DNA of 64,000 bases, from NCBI GenBank assembly GCA_025699025.1, contig JAILWJ010000002.1, forward strand, positions 310,001 through 374,000. The letters are read 5' to 3'. The notes under the pieces were generated by a model that saw only the letters and a list, made by a program, of their open reading frames with translations, made no database searches and had not been told where the DNA came from. The stretch is from Nitrosarchaeum sp. Lineage in GTDB: Archaea > Thermoproteota > Nitrososphaeria > Nitrososphaerales > Nitrosopumilaceae. Below are positions 9,652 through 18,951 of the stretch, piece by piece (the stretch's first letter is position 1; the number at the start of each line of letters is the position of its first letter). A program made the position numbers and the translations under genes.

Positions 9652-12600
9652 ATGATTTATTCTCAAAACAATATCAAACATGAAAATCTCTATTCTGCAA
9701 TAATTTTTGGTGTCATAGTTCTTGCTTCCTACTCACCAATAATTTTTTTAGATCAAACCTATTTGCTAAATAACCCTATACCGATAGAATATGTAGAGTC
9801 TGATACCAAATCTACTGTATTTGGATTTACCAAAGACTATTCTATGGTCGCAAATTATCCTAACATCAAATTATCTTCTGACATGATTTTCGATGGAGAA
9901 ATTCCATTGTGGAATCCCTATATCGGCCTTGGATATCCGTTTGGTGCAGATACAACTCATCACATATTTTCCCCTCTTAATTTGGGATTTCTTCTTCCCG
10001 TTGAATTTTGGGATGTTTCTTTTTTAGCAATAGTCTGGATTGCAGGATTTTTCACATTTCTTTTTCTGAGAAATTTAGGACTGAATTTCATCAGTTCTTT
10101 GTCTGGTGGATTGTTTTACATGCTCTCTGGAGCTTTTACGTTGTATTTGCCAAATCCAAATCCATTTGTAATGATGGCAACGCCCATGATCCTACTTTCT
10201 ATAGATAAAATTTTTAGAAATGATAATCCGAAATACATAATCCTCCTAAGTCTAACCTATGGATTTTCAATCTTGGGTGGACACCTGCAATCATTATTTC
10301 TGCAATCATTATTGGTAATGTCCTATTTGTCTTATCGACTATTTTTTGTCATAAAACTCAAAAATAAAAATCTCAATCCATACGCTCCTTTATCTGGAAT
10401 TTTAAAACGATTATCTCTAGGATTAGTCGGTGCATTTGGAATCACTGCATTTTATACATTATTTGCGTTTGAGTATTTTCAAAATGGACTTTTAAGCCAA
10501 GATGATACATGGGGAAGATTACAGTATAGCGATTTCTCCATTTCAACATTTTTCATTCCGTATGTCCTGGGCCCCTTACATGCTTCTTGGTCCACAAACA
10601 TTCAAGGCATTTCTTCACCTGGATATTTTGGAATAATTGCATTGTTTTTTGTGGTATTTGCAATTCTGCTTGTCTTAAAAAATAAAAGCATGGCTGAGAG
10701 ATATACTCCGATTTTTTTTATATCGTTGGCTTTTTTAGCAATGCTGAGAATTGCAAATTTTCCGATAATATCACTAATTGGCGAACTGCCTGTTTTTAAT
10801 CTGATATATTTTGGAAGCTATTCAGGCGTTATCATCTCTTTTTGTATTGCTGTTACTGCATCATTTGGAATTAACCAGTTGGGGACAACAAAAGTTTCAA
10901 AAAATACAATAATTTACTCTGTAGTTTTTACATGCTCTATACTCTTTATTTCACTATTCCCAATTATTTCCGAGTTTTACGGAGAAAATTTTTCTTCATT
11001 AATTAGCATACATGATATCAAAAATTATGTTACATTTCAAGTCATTCAAAGCTTTTTCTTTGTAGGGATTGTTTCGTTATTTGCATTTCTAGTAATGAAG
11101 AAAAATGCTTTGTTTTCAATTATACCAATAATCATATTTCTTGAATTGATACTGTATATTCCATTTGGGCTGCATCCCATTTGGACGGCTTACAAGTTTA
11201 TCTTGGTGGGCCTGGTAATGGTTTCACTGTTAATTTGCTCCAAATTCATGTCTTTTACTAAAATTCCAAATCGAAGTATTTTTTGGACTGTTGCAATATC
11301 TTTGCTAGTTGTTTCAATAATTGGTGTTACAGTGATTTCAGAAAAAAGTCCCTACGGATTACCTACAAAATATGATTCTTTTAGCGATAATAATGTCACA
11401 AATTTTCTAAAAAATAATCTAGATCATCAAAGATTCATTTCATTTGAACAAACCATGGGACCTGCATATCCTGCAGCATTTGAAATCTCTTCACTCAATA
11501 CCTTGTCGTCATTTAACATAGCTGATTATGCGTCATTTATTGAGTTGTTTTTAGATCCAGATGCTGAGGTTGGCAGAATGGGATCTCCCCCATGGTCTAG
11601 CGAACTTGGGCCGTCACAATCTATTGAGAAATTCATGGAAAATAAAAAATATTTTGACTTTTTAGGAGTAAAATATATTCTGACAGAAGGATACGACTTT
11701 AACACCTTTTCATATGGAGTGATAGGCAAATCTGGAAATTTTCTCAAATTAGGCAGCAATGCAAATGATCTGACTCAGTCGTTTATTTCTCCTACACCTT
11801 CGATAGAATCGCTAGGAGTTGGCTTGGGTTCAACATTGTTTGAGGCTGGAGATTATGTGATTTTGACTCTTGATTCTGTTCCTTATTCAGAGGAAAATCA
11901 TAGAACGTCAAAGATAGAAAAGATCAGAAATGGAGCCAATCATGAATTTAAATTTGATTCTCCATTGGAAAATGTCTTGGATCAACAGTTTGAATTTTCG
12001 ATTTATTTTCCAAATAAAACCAATGAAAAATTTGTTATAATTTACCATGACAACAAAACATATCTTGAAAATTCTGACAACATCCATTTTTTTGTTAACG
12101 GCGAAGAAAATGGTGATATGTTTATTCCATTTACAATCACGCCTTCTGATAAAGAAACACCAGTTCCGTTTAATTTTAATGAAATTTATATTAACGAAAA
12201 CTCAAATGCATTTCCACGAGCATTTCTAGTGCATGACTTTGTCTCTATCTCTTCTGGAAAAGGTCAGGATTATTTATTCAATAATAAAGAGTTTGATTTA
12301 AGAAATTCTGTTATTTTGGAAACTCCACTATCTGCTCAAATATCTATGAAAACCTCTGCTCCATCAACCAATGATTCTGTAGACATTGTTGAATTCAATG
12401 AAAATCATATTACAATTGAAACATTTTCAGAAAATGATTCTATTTTGGTACTTACCGATGTATTTTATCCTGGGTGGATGGTTTCAGTTGATGGAAATAC
12501 ATCAGAAATACTGCGTGCTAATGGTCTCGTTAGAGCCGTAGTAGTTCCTAGCGGTTATCACACTGTTGATTTTAATTATACGCCAAATTCATTTTGGCTT

Positions 12601-12687
12601 GGAGTTTTAATTTCTAGTGTTACGCTAGTCTTTTTAACTGGCATTTTCATTTATTCTAGAAAATTTTATAAAAATCAAACACCATAA
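9652..12687 (+). CDS. Large YfhO-like polytopic membrane protein
   Basis: A 1011-aa protein with about 12 TM helices in residues 18-570, a large soluble domain (about 580-970) and a last TM at about 980-1000. The layout, and the C-terminal segment around FYPGWMVSVDG, match the bacterial YfhO family. Members of that family act as GT-C-like enzymes in cell-surface glycosylation, including lipoteichoic acid modification in Gram-positives. Residues 85-100 (GEIPLWNPYIGLGYPFGAD) fit the conserved first-loop region of that family. ATG start, with a TATA-like box about 30 nt upstream, so the gene is probably leaderless and monocistronic. Predicted to act at the outer membrane face on a lipid-linked sugar; substrate unknown. 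Confidence 0.75.
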   Translation: MIYSQNNIKHENLYSAIIFGVIVLASYSPIIFLDQTYLLNNPIPIEYVESDTKSTVFGFTKDYSMVANYPNIKLSSDMIFDGEIPLWNPYIGLGYPFGADTTHHIFSPLNLGFLLPVEFWDVSFLAIVWIAGFFTFLFLRNLGLNFISSLSGGLFYMLSGAFTLYLPNPNPFVMMATPMILLSIDKIFRNDNPKYIILLSLTYGFSILGGHLQSLFLQSLLVMSYLSYRLFFVIKLKNKNLNPYAPLSGILKRLSLGLVGAFGITAFYTLFAFEYFQNGLLSQDDTWGRLQYSDFSISTFFIPYVLGPLHASWSTNIQGISSPGYFGIIALFFVVFAILLVLKNKSMAERYTPIFFISLAFLAMLRIANFPIISLIGELPVFNLIYFGSYSGVIISFCIAVTASFGINQLGTTKVSKNTIIYSVVFTCSILFISLFPIISEFYGENFSSLISIHDIKNYVTFQVIQSFFFVGIVSLFAFLVMKKNALFSIIPIIIFLELILYIPFGLHPIWTAYKFILVGLVMVSLLICSKFMSFTKIPNRSIFWTVAISLLVVSIIGVTVISEKSPYGLPTKYDSFSDNNVTNFLKNNLDHQRFISFEQTMGPAYPAAFEISSLNTLSSFNIADYASFIELFLDPDAEVGRMGSPPWSSELGPSQSIEKFMENKKYFDFLGVKYILTEGYDFNTFSYGVIGKSGNFLKLGSNANDLTQSFISPTPSIESLGVGLGSTLFEAGDYVILTLDSVPYSEENHRTSKIEKIRNGANHEFKFDSPLENVLDQQFEFSIYFPNKTNEKFVIIYHDNKTYLENSDNIHFFVNGEENGDMFIPFTITPSDKETPVPFNFNEIYINENSNAFPRAFLVHDFVSISSGKGQDYLFNNKEFDLRNSVILETPLSAQISMKTSAPSTNDSVDIVEFNENHITIETFSENDSILVLTDVFYPGWMVSVDGNTSEILRANGLVRAVVVPSGYHTVDFNYTPNSFWLGVLISSVTLVFLTGIFIYSRKFYKNQTP

Positions 12688-12723
12688 TTGGTAAATCATT
12701 TCATAATTCAACCTAATGCCTTC

Positions 12724-13659
12724 TCAATTTTCTATAATCGAAGACATGTTTTTTTTGAGTGCAATAAAACCGATTAAAACTGGATAAAATCTTGTAAATA
12801 ATCTTATTATTATCACCGTTGTAATCGCGATTGACAAATTCAATCCATAGTAGTTTAGGAAACCAGAAAAGCTACCCTCAACCACTCCCATCCCTAATGG
12901 AAGAAATGAGATGAATCCTAAAATTATTGCACTAGAATACATTGGTATAATTTCTAAAATCTTGATTTCTGGCACATTCAATGCTGTCATGATTAAATAA
13001 ACTGTACATGCCTCGATAAGCCAATATGTTATAGACAAGCATGAAGCCTGCACTCCAATTTTTGCCTTGGTTGAATTTTTTACTGTTTCAAATGAATCTG
13101 ATAACGATTTTGCAAAATTTGAAGCAAATTTTATTTTAGATGAGAATCTGACGATTTTGTCTAATAGCTTGTCTGATTTTGTTAACGCAAAAAGCATTAC
13201 TAATAACAATCCAAAAACAATTCCAATATATGCACCTAATTCAAAGACAAAAATACCTATCATTGATAAAGTGATTAAGCCAATTGCCGTGTAGAACCAT
13301 TCTGAGATAATTATCCCGCTTGTCTGAGAGATGGGAACTGAAAATTTATCTTTTAGAATTTTTGCTTTTATGAAATCTCCCATCTTTCCAGGTATTAGTC
13401 CTAGTGCAAAACTTGAAACATAAATTGAAAAGCTAGTTCTAATTGGAATGAATATGCCTGAATTTTTTAATAACAGGTGCCATTGCAAAAAAAGAACAAA
13501 CCATGAGATAGAAATGAGAATAAAAATTACAGGCAGAAACTCTAACTTGAAATTGATTAATGATGTATAAACAATTGCAAGATCTGATACTATCAAAAAT
13601 ATTGCATAAATGGAAGAAACAATTACTAAACTAAGTATAATTTTATTAAATAATTTCAC
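12724..13659 (-). CDS. Flippase-like membrane protein (UPF0104 / lysylphosphatidylglycerol-synthase TM / AglD-like)
   Basis: A protein of about 311 aa with seven or eight TM helices, matching the lysylphosphatidylglycerol synthetase TM / UPF0104 family. That family includes haloarchaeal AglD-associated regions and putative lipid-sugar flippases. Typical features are the GLIPGKMGDFIKA segment and FLPLGMGVVEGSFSGF towards the C-terminus. I prefer the GTG at 13659 as start rather than the in-frame ATG at 13731. The GTG lies about 20-26 nt after a TATA-like element, and the longer version would overlap the divergent neighbour. The likely role is lipid or lipid-linked sugar handling for the glycan. 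This is inferred from the family. Confidence 0.75.
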   Translation of the reverse strand: MKLFNKIILSLVIVSSIYAIFLIVSDLAIVYTSLINFKLEFLPVIFILISISWFVLFLQWHLLLKNSGIFIPIRTSFSIYVSSFALGLIPGKMGDFIKAKILKDKFSVPISQTSGIIISEWFYTAIGLITLSMIGIFVFELGAYIGIVFGLLLVMLFALTKSDKLLDKIVRFSSKIKFASNFAKSLSDSFETVKNSTKAKIGVQASCLSITYWLIEACTVYLIMTALNVPEIKILEIIPMYSSAIILGFISFLPLGMGVVEGSFSGFLNYYGLNLSIAITTVIIIRLFTRFYPVLIGFIALKKNMSSIIEN

Positions 13660-13702
13660 ATTTTGAACTGTTATATGTGTATATATTAAATTCTGGCATA
13701 TA
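13660..13702. promoter_or_regulatory. Shared divergent promoter region
   Basis: Only 43 nt separate the preferred GTG starts of the flippase-like gene (minus) and the E1-like dehydrase gene (plus). The interval contains TATATATTAAA read on the plus strand and TATATACACATATAA read on the minus strand. Each is placed about 20-26 nt from the corresponding start codon. Both genes are therefore probably leaderless and share overlapping TATA elements. Confidence 0.5.
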
Positions 13703-15100
13703 GTGAAATCTTTGAAGAAAAACGACATCATTGATAATTCAAAATTAGATCAAACGGACAAGGCAAGAAATATCCGGCTAAAAATTATGGAGTTGGTTCA
13801 AGAGTATGTGGAAGAAGTCCATGGGACCAAAGAATTCATTCCAGGAAAAACTTTGATTCCAGTATCAGGAAAGGTCTTTGATTATAACGAAGTACAACAC
13901 TTGGTATCTGCTGGATTGGACTTTTGGCTAACCACTGGCAGGTTCAATCATGATTTTGAACAAAAACTCTCCAAATTTCTAAACATTCCTTTTGTACTTA
14001 CTACAAATTCTGGTTCATCAGCAAATTTAATTGCATTATCCTCTCTGACTTCGGAAAAATTAGGCGATCGATCAATTAAAAATGGAGATGAAGTAATTAC
14101 TGTAGCAACATGTTTTCCTACTACTGTAAATCCAATTCTTCAAAATAATCTAACTCCTATCTTTGTAGATATTGATCATTCGACGTTTTCTGTTGATGTA
14201 GATTTAATTGAACAATCAATTACTGAAAAAACTAAAGCAATAATGATTGCTCATTTGTTGGGCAATCCCTATGATGCTTACAGCATATCTAGAATTGCAA
14301 AGAAAAACAATCTTTGGCTTGTTGAAGACTGTTGTGATGCCTTGGGTACCACATTAAGAGGCAAGCATGTTGGAACATTTGGTGATATTGGCACTCTAAG
14401 CTTTTATCCCGCACATCAAATTACAATGGGAGAAGGCGGAGCTGTTTTCACAAATAACCCTGAATTAAATAGAATCATGGAGTCTTTTAGAGACTGGGGA
14501 AGAGATTGTTTCTGTGCACCAGGTAAAAATAACACCTGTGGAAAAAGATTCAACTGGAATTTAGGCGAACTGCCTGAAGGCTATGATCACAAGTATACAT
14601 ACTCAGAAACTGGTTATAATCTAAAAATCTCTGACATGCAAGCTGCTGTTGGAGTCGCACAAATTGAAAAATTACAATATTTTACCCAAAAAAGGCAGGA
14701 GCACTTCAATTTTCTAAAAAATAGGCTCAAAACAGTGAGTGATTTTATCATGTTACCTGAATCAATTCCGCACGCAGAACCCTCATGGTTTGGATTTCCA
14801 TTAATCGTGAAACCGTCTGCGCCATTTACCAAAAATGATCTGGTGAACTTTCTTTCATCAAAACTTGTTGATACTAGGCCTCTTTTTGCAGGCAATATTA
14901 CAAAACAACCTTATTTTAAAAATAAAAAATTCCGTATTTTCAAAACTCTAGATAACACTGATTATGTGATGAACAATGCATTTTGGATAGGGACTTTTCC
15001 TGGCTTGACTTTGGAAATATTGGACTATGTTGTTACTCAGATTGAAGAATTTTGTATACATAAGAAAGAAACTCTAGGAAATGCCCATGAAAGTATCTGA
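13703..15100 (+). CDS. rfbH: E1-type NDP-6-deoxy-hexulose 3-dehydrase (RfbH/AscC/ColD-like), PMP- and [2Fe-2S]-dependent
   Basis: A 465-aa DegT/DnrJ/EryC1 fold-type I enzyme. It carries the hallmarks of CDP-6-deoxy-L-threo-D-glycero-4-hexulose-3-dehydrase (E1). The PLP-binding Lys is replaced by His in SFYPAHQITMGEGG. A C-x57-C-x1-C-x7-C pattern is visible, running from the second Cys of EDCCDALG to C-F-C-x7-C in RDCFCAPGKNNTC. In E1 these Cys bind a [2Fe-2S] cluster used with PMP to remove the C3 hydroxyl. The start is GTG at 13703; the N-terminus then matches the family (FIPGKTLIPVSGKVFDYNE). It overlaps the downstream TPP-enzyme gene. The CDP-glucose synthesis genes and an E3-type reductase are not in this window. 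Confidence 0.88.
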   Translation: MKSLKKNDIIDNSKLDQTDKARNIRLKIMELVQEYVEEVHGTKEFIPGKTLIPVSGKVFDYNEVQHLVSAGLDFWLTTGRFNHDFEQKLSKFLNIPFVLTTNSGSSANLIALSSLTSEKLGDRSIKNGDEVITVATCFPTTVNPILQNNLTPIFVDIDHSTFSVDVDLIEQSITEKTKAIMIAHLLGNPYDAYSISRIAKKNNLWLVEDCCDALGTTLRGKHVGTFGDIGTLSFYPAHQITMGEGGAVFTNNPELNRIMESFRDWGRDCFCAPGKNNTCGKRFNWNLGELPEGYDHKYTYSETGYNLKISDMQAAVGVAQIEKLQYFTQKRQEHFNFLKNRLKTVSDFIMLPESIPHAEPSWFGFPLIVKPSAPFTKNDLVNFLSSKLVDTRPLFAGNITKQPYFKNKKFRIFKTLDNTDYVMNNAFWIGTFPGLTLEILDYVVTQIEEFCIHKKETLGNAHESI

Positions 15101-16805
15101 TTATATTAATTCATTTTTAGTCTCACGAGACATCAAGTATGTTTTTGAAATGAGTGGCGGTATGATAACTCATCTTTTAGACTCTATGCATAAAGGCGGT
15201 AACTTGAAGATAATTAGCATGCGCCATGAACAATCAGCAGCATTTGCAGCTGATGTGGTTGGGAGATTGTCTGGAAAACCTGGCGTGGCATTGGCAACAA
15301 GTGGTCCTGGTGCTACAAATCTAATTACGGGCATAGGAAGCTCGTATTTTGATTCGTCTCCAACCTTGTTTATCACAGGTCAAGTTAATCGTAATGAAAT
15401 CAAAGGAAATAGACCTATAAGGCAATTGGGGTTTCAGGAGACTGATATTGTTTCTATCACAAAAAATATCACAAAAGCATCATGGCAGATAAGAGATGAA
15501 AACCAAATACCAAAATTCTTTCATAAAGCATATGATTTATCCACAAGTAAGCGGCGAGGTCCTGTCTTATTGGATATTCCAATGGATGTACAACGATCAG
15601 AGATCCAACCGACGCCAATAAAACTTCCAAATCATACAAAATACAAAATAAAAAACAAAGCTTTTATCAAAAACCTCCTGCTTTCAATTAAAAAATCAAA
15701 AAAACCCCTTATCTTGGCAGGAGGTGGGATTCAGTCTAGCCTTGCTACTGAATTATTTAGAAAAGCAGTATATATGCTCAAAATTCCAGTCGTTAATTCT
15801 CTGATGGCTGTAGATGTATTGCCATACGATGACCAATTTCGCGTTGGTCTAATTGGTAGTTATGGAAATAGATGGGCTAATTTGACACTGGCAAATTCTG
15901 ATTTTGTCTTGGTACTGGGAAGCAGATTGGATGTCAGACAAACCGGTTCACGAATTAAAGAGTTCAAGTCTGGCAAAACCATTTTTCATGTTGATTGTGA
16001 TGCTGGAGAAATGAATAACAGGATCACAGGATGTATAGAATTAAATTCAAACTTGGATGATTTTCTATTTACCTTAACAACCATGGTTGATGAAAACGAT
16101 TTTTCAATCATGCAACCATGGATGGATGAAATAAATGATCTCAAAAAAACATTTCCAGATATCATGGAACAAGAAAACTCGACTGGCATAAATCCAAACA
16201 AATTGATGCATTCCATATCAAAATACTCAACACTGGCCAAAGTTTTTGTTACTGATGTGGGACAACATCAGATGTGGGCAGCACAGTCATTGGAGTTAGA
16301 TCATAATCAAAGATTCATAACTTCTGGCGGCATGGGTTCTATGGGATTTGGTCTACCTGCCTCAATCGGTGCTGCATTTTGTGTAGCACCATCACCAGTT
16401 GTCTTGATTGCTGGAGATGGGGGATTTCAAACAAATTCTCAAGAATTGCAAACAGTAATTCATAATAACTTGCCAATAAAGATGATAATCTTAAATAATA
16501 ATTGCCATGGGATGGTAAGACAATTTCAAGAAGATTTGTTTGAAAAAAGATATCAATCTACTTTGTGGGGCTATAGTGCTCCAAGTTTTGAGAAACTTGC
16601 TAACGCTTATGGAATAAAATCAAAAAAGATCTCTAGTGAGAATGAAATCAATGCAGCATTAAAATGGTTGTGGACAGATCCTTCAGAACCGATGCTTTTA
16701 GAAGTAATGGTAAATACCTACACAAACGCATATCCAAAAATCTCATTTGGACAACCAAATTATGAAATGTATCCCAAGAAAAACATTAATCCCAAGATGA
16801 AATAA
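15087..16805 (+). CDS. TPP-dependent acetolactate-synthase-like enzyme, candidate YerE-type C2 transferase
   Basis: A protein of about 572 aa with the three domains of the acetohydroxyacid synthase/pyruvate oxidase family. The catalytic Glu is in RHEQSAAFAAD, TSGPGATN and ITGQV follow, and the TPP/Mg motif is GDGGFQTN...ILNNN near residues 448-480. ATG occurs at 15081 and 15087. An AGGA at 15076-15079 is best spaced for 15087, which I use. Either start overlaps the E1-like gene, so the two are translationally coupled. A true acetolactate synthase would normally sit with branched-chain amino acid genes. Here the partner is a 3-deoxysugar dehydrase, which points to a YerE-like enzyme adding a two-carbon unit from pyruvate to a 4-ketosugar. 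This is inferred from context. Confidence 0.8.
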   Translation: MKVSDYINSFLVSRDIKYVFEMSGGMITHLLDSMHKGGNLKIISMRHEQSAAFAADVVGRLSGKPGVALATSGPGATNLITGIGSSYFDSSPTLFITGQVNRNEIKGNRPIRQLGFQETDIVSITKNITKASWQIRDENQIPKFFHKAYDLSTSKRRGPVLLDIPMDVQRSEIQPTPIKLPNHTKYKIKNKAFIKNLLLSIKKSKKPLILAGGGIQSSLATELFRKAVYMLKIPVVNSLMAVDVLPYDDQFRVGLIGSYGNRWANLTLANSDFVLVLGSRLDVRQTGSRIKEFKSGKTIFHVDCDAGEMNNRITGCIELNSNLDDFLFTLTTMVDENDFSIMQPWMDEINDLKKTFPDIMEQENSTGINPNKLMHSISKYSTLAKVFVTDVGQHQMWAAQSLELDHNQRFITSGGMGSMGFGLPASIGAAFCVAPSPVVLIAGDGGFQTNSQELQTVIHNNLPIKMIILNNNCHGMVRQFQEDLFEKRYQSTLWGYSAPSFEKLANAYGIKSKKISSENEINAALKWLWTDPSEPMLLEVMVNTYTNAYPKISFGQPNYEMYPKKNINPKMK

Positions 16806-16922
16806 AAAATTTAATGCTTATGCAACATCACGCGCTTCATTTATGATATCTATTGCCAACTTGTTTGTTCAGAATGGGATTAATGATATACATAATATAG
16901 GCAATTTTCAAAATAATTAACA

Positions 16923-17804
16923 TTGGATATCCTCATTTGCATTCCAGCATTTAATGAAGAGAATGTCATTGGTAAAGTAGTCCAAGAGTCACTCCAATAT
17001 TCAAACTATGTGGTCGTATGTGATGATGGCTCAGCTGATGATACTTCTATTATGGCTGAAAAAGCAGGCGCATATGTAATAAAACATGCAACAAATCTTG
17101 GCAAGGGCGCTGCATTGAAGTCTCTTTTTAAATATGCCAAACATTTCAACGCCGACGTTGTTGTAACAATTGACGGCGACGGACAATTTTTACCAAGTGA
17201 AATTCCAAAACTTTGCAAGCAAATCACAGATGGCTCAGCTGATGTGGTAATTGGCTATAGATTTGATGACGAAACTGACATGCCTAATTACCGCAAACTT
17301 GGAAACAAGGTGTTAGACCATGTAAGCAAATCTGCATCTCATCTACCTTTTCGTGACACACAAAGCGGATTTCGTGCATATTCAAAAAACGCAGTACAAA
17401 TAATCAAGTTTACAAATACTGGTTTTGTGGCAGATTCTGAAATTCTTATCAGTGCCGCAGAAAATAATCTAAGAATTAAAGAAGAAAAAGTCAAGGTTTT
17501 GTATTCCACTGGTACCAAGACATCTACTAAAAACCCCGTATCTCATGGCACTGGTGTGCTAGTAAATTTAATAGAACTAGTTTTGCTCAAGCATCCTCTG
17601 AAATATCTGGGAATTTCTGGTTTGCTTTTAACAATTTTTGGAATAATCAACTCGTCTTATGTCATTGCTCTTTTTAATGAGTCCAGGTACTTTTCAATAC
17701 CATATACACTAATCTCTATGGGTCTGCTTACACTTGGAATTTTATTCATTCTCGTATCTGGGATTTTGTATTCTATAAATCGACAAATTCAATCCAGATC
17801 ATAA
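16923..17804 (+). CDS. GT2 polyprenyl-phosphate glycosyltransferase (DPM1-like) with C-terminal membrane anchor
   Basis: A 293-aa protein with an N-terminal GT2 domain (ILICIPAFNEENVIGK, DDGSADDT, and the TIDGDGQF DxD-type motif near residue 82) and QSGFRAYSK near residue 153. Two hydrophobic segments follow at about 225-250 and 258-285. This is the architecture of dolichol-phosphate mannose/glucose synthases that load a polyprenyl phosphate. The start is TTG at 16923, which places the first beta strand at residue 2. A paralogue with the same architecture lies at 30219-31094. The 117-bp gap upstream contains nothing else that I recognise. Confidence 0.85.
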   Translation: MDILICIPAFNEENVIGKVVQESLQYSNYVVVCDDGSADDTSIMAEKAGAYVIKHATNLGKGAALKSLFKYAKHFNADVVVTIDGDGQFLPSEIPKLCKQITDGSADVVIGYRFDDETDMPNYRKLGNKVLDHVSKSASHLPFRDTQSGFRAYSKNAVQIIKFTNTGFVADSEILISAAENNLRIKEEKVKVLYSTGTKTSTKNPVSHGTGVLVNLIELVLLKHPLKYLGISGLLLTIFGIINSSYVIALFNESRYFSIPYTLISMGLLTLGILFILVSGILYSINRQIQSRS

Positions 17805-17832
17805 CATGATTTATTTTTGCAATTGACGGTGA

Positions 17833-18861
17833 GTGCATATGAAAGAAAATACAGATGATCATTTTAAAACCGAGGTATCCAAACTATACCAAAAAATTCT
17901 CCTGCGAGAGCCTGACAAAACCGGTCTTTATTTTTTTGTGTCCCAATTACAATCTCAAAAAATGACTCTAAATGACGTAGAGGCTTGCCTGCTTTCATCT
18001 GATGAGGGAAAATCCATTCAAAATTACTCACATTACACTGACAAATACTGGAATGACTTGCAGCCAGTCAGGGAATACAAAAACAGACTATCTACTGATA
18101 ACAAAAATACCGACTGGATAGATGATCTGCCTAATAGATTCTCCAACTTTATCCCATTTCAAAATGTGTTGATTGTAGGCTGTGGAAATGGTTGGCTAGA
18201 AAGAAGATTGTATGACAAGGGAATTGGAAAAAATTTTGATGCATTTGACATCTCTGAGAAATACATTGAGCAGGCAGAGCAAGACAAGGAGGATAGACAA
18301 ATCACGTATTTTGTTGACGATATAAACAACCTTCAAAAAATCAAGCCAAAAAAATATGATGCCGTATTTAATTTTGCAATTTTGCACCATGCAACCGAAC
18401 TTGACTCTGCGATGAAAAAACTGGCAGAATCTCTGAATCCTAACGGTCTTATCTTCAACGAGGAGTATATTGGACCTGCCCGAAATCAATACATTGATAA
18501 GCATTTACAATTGATGATGGAAATTAACAGTGATCTGCCTGATAAATTCCAAACAAAACATATGCTGCGTCCTCCTTTGGCCAACTTTCGAATCGAACCA
18601 AGCGAGGCGATTCATTCTGATTTAGTGGTAAAATATTTTAAAAAATATTTTGATGTGGTGTATGAAAGAAACATGAACGGAGGAATAGCCTATCAAATCC
18701 TTTGGAATAACATTGAATCATTTGAAAACACAGATGATCCTGATGCAAAAAAATGGCTTCAGTATATCATTGACAAAGACTATGAACTTTCTCAACAAGG
18801 CAATGTTCCAATATTGTTTTGGTATGGTGTGGGCAAACCAAAGCAAACTAAAAAAATATGA
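17833..18861 (+). CDS. DUF4214-class I methyltransferase fusion
   Basis: A 342-aa protein. Residues about 12-60 (KLYQKILLREPDKTGLYFFV) look like a DUF4214 module, a short helical domain often attached to glycan-modifying or surface proteins. Residues about 110-240 form a class I SAM-dependent methyltransferase with the glycine-rich motif VLIVGCGNGWLERR, DAFDIS at the acidic strand-2 position, and FNFAILHHA. The GTG at 17833 or the ATG two codons later can serve as start. It lies 28 bp after the GT2 gene in the same direction. Probably methylates or otherwise modifies a sugar; the real substrate is unknown. Confidence 0.75.
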   Translation: MHMKENTDDHFKTEVSKLYQKILLREPDKTGLYFFVSQLQSQKMTLNDVEACLLSSDEGKSIQNYSHYTDKYWNDLQPVREYKNRLSTDNKNTDWIDDLPNRFSNFIPFQNVLIVGCGNGWLERRLYDKGIGKNFDAFDISEKYIEQAEQDKEDRQITYFVDDINNLQKIKPKKYDAVFNFAILHHATELDSAMKKLAESLNPNGLIFNEEYIGPARNQYIDKHLQLMMEINSDLPDKFQTKHMLRPPLANFRIEPSEAIHSDLVVKYFKKYFDVVYERNMNGGIAYQILWNNIESFENTDDPDAKKWLQYIIDKDYELSQQGNVPILFWYGVGKPKQTKKI

Positions 18862-18951
18862 GCAAGATAGTTAAAATCAATAAAGATTGAAATACATTCT
18901 TAATTGATTCGGACATAAACCTTTGAATATCTATCTATATAATTTTGAATC

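Noticed and set aside
13660-13731. Upstream ATG of the flippase-like gene
   Set aside because: It overlaps the start of the E1-like gene; the GTG at 13659 has a correctly placed TATA-like element.
15087-16805. Annotation as housekeeping acetolactate synthase
   Set aside because: There is no small subunit or ilv gene nearby, and the gene overlaps a 3-deoxysugar dehydrase. Sequence alone cannot exclude it, so this stays a preference.
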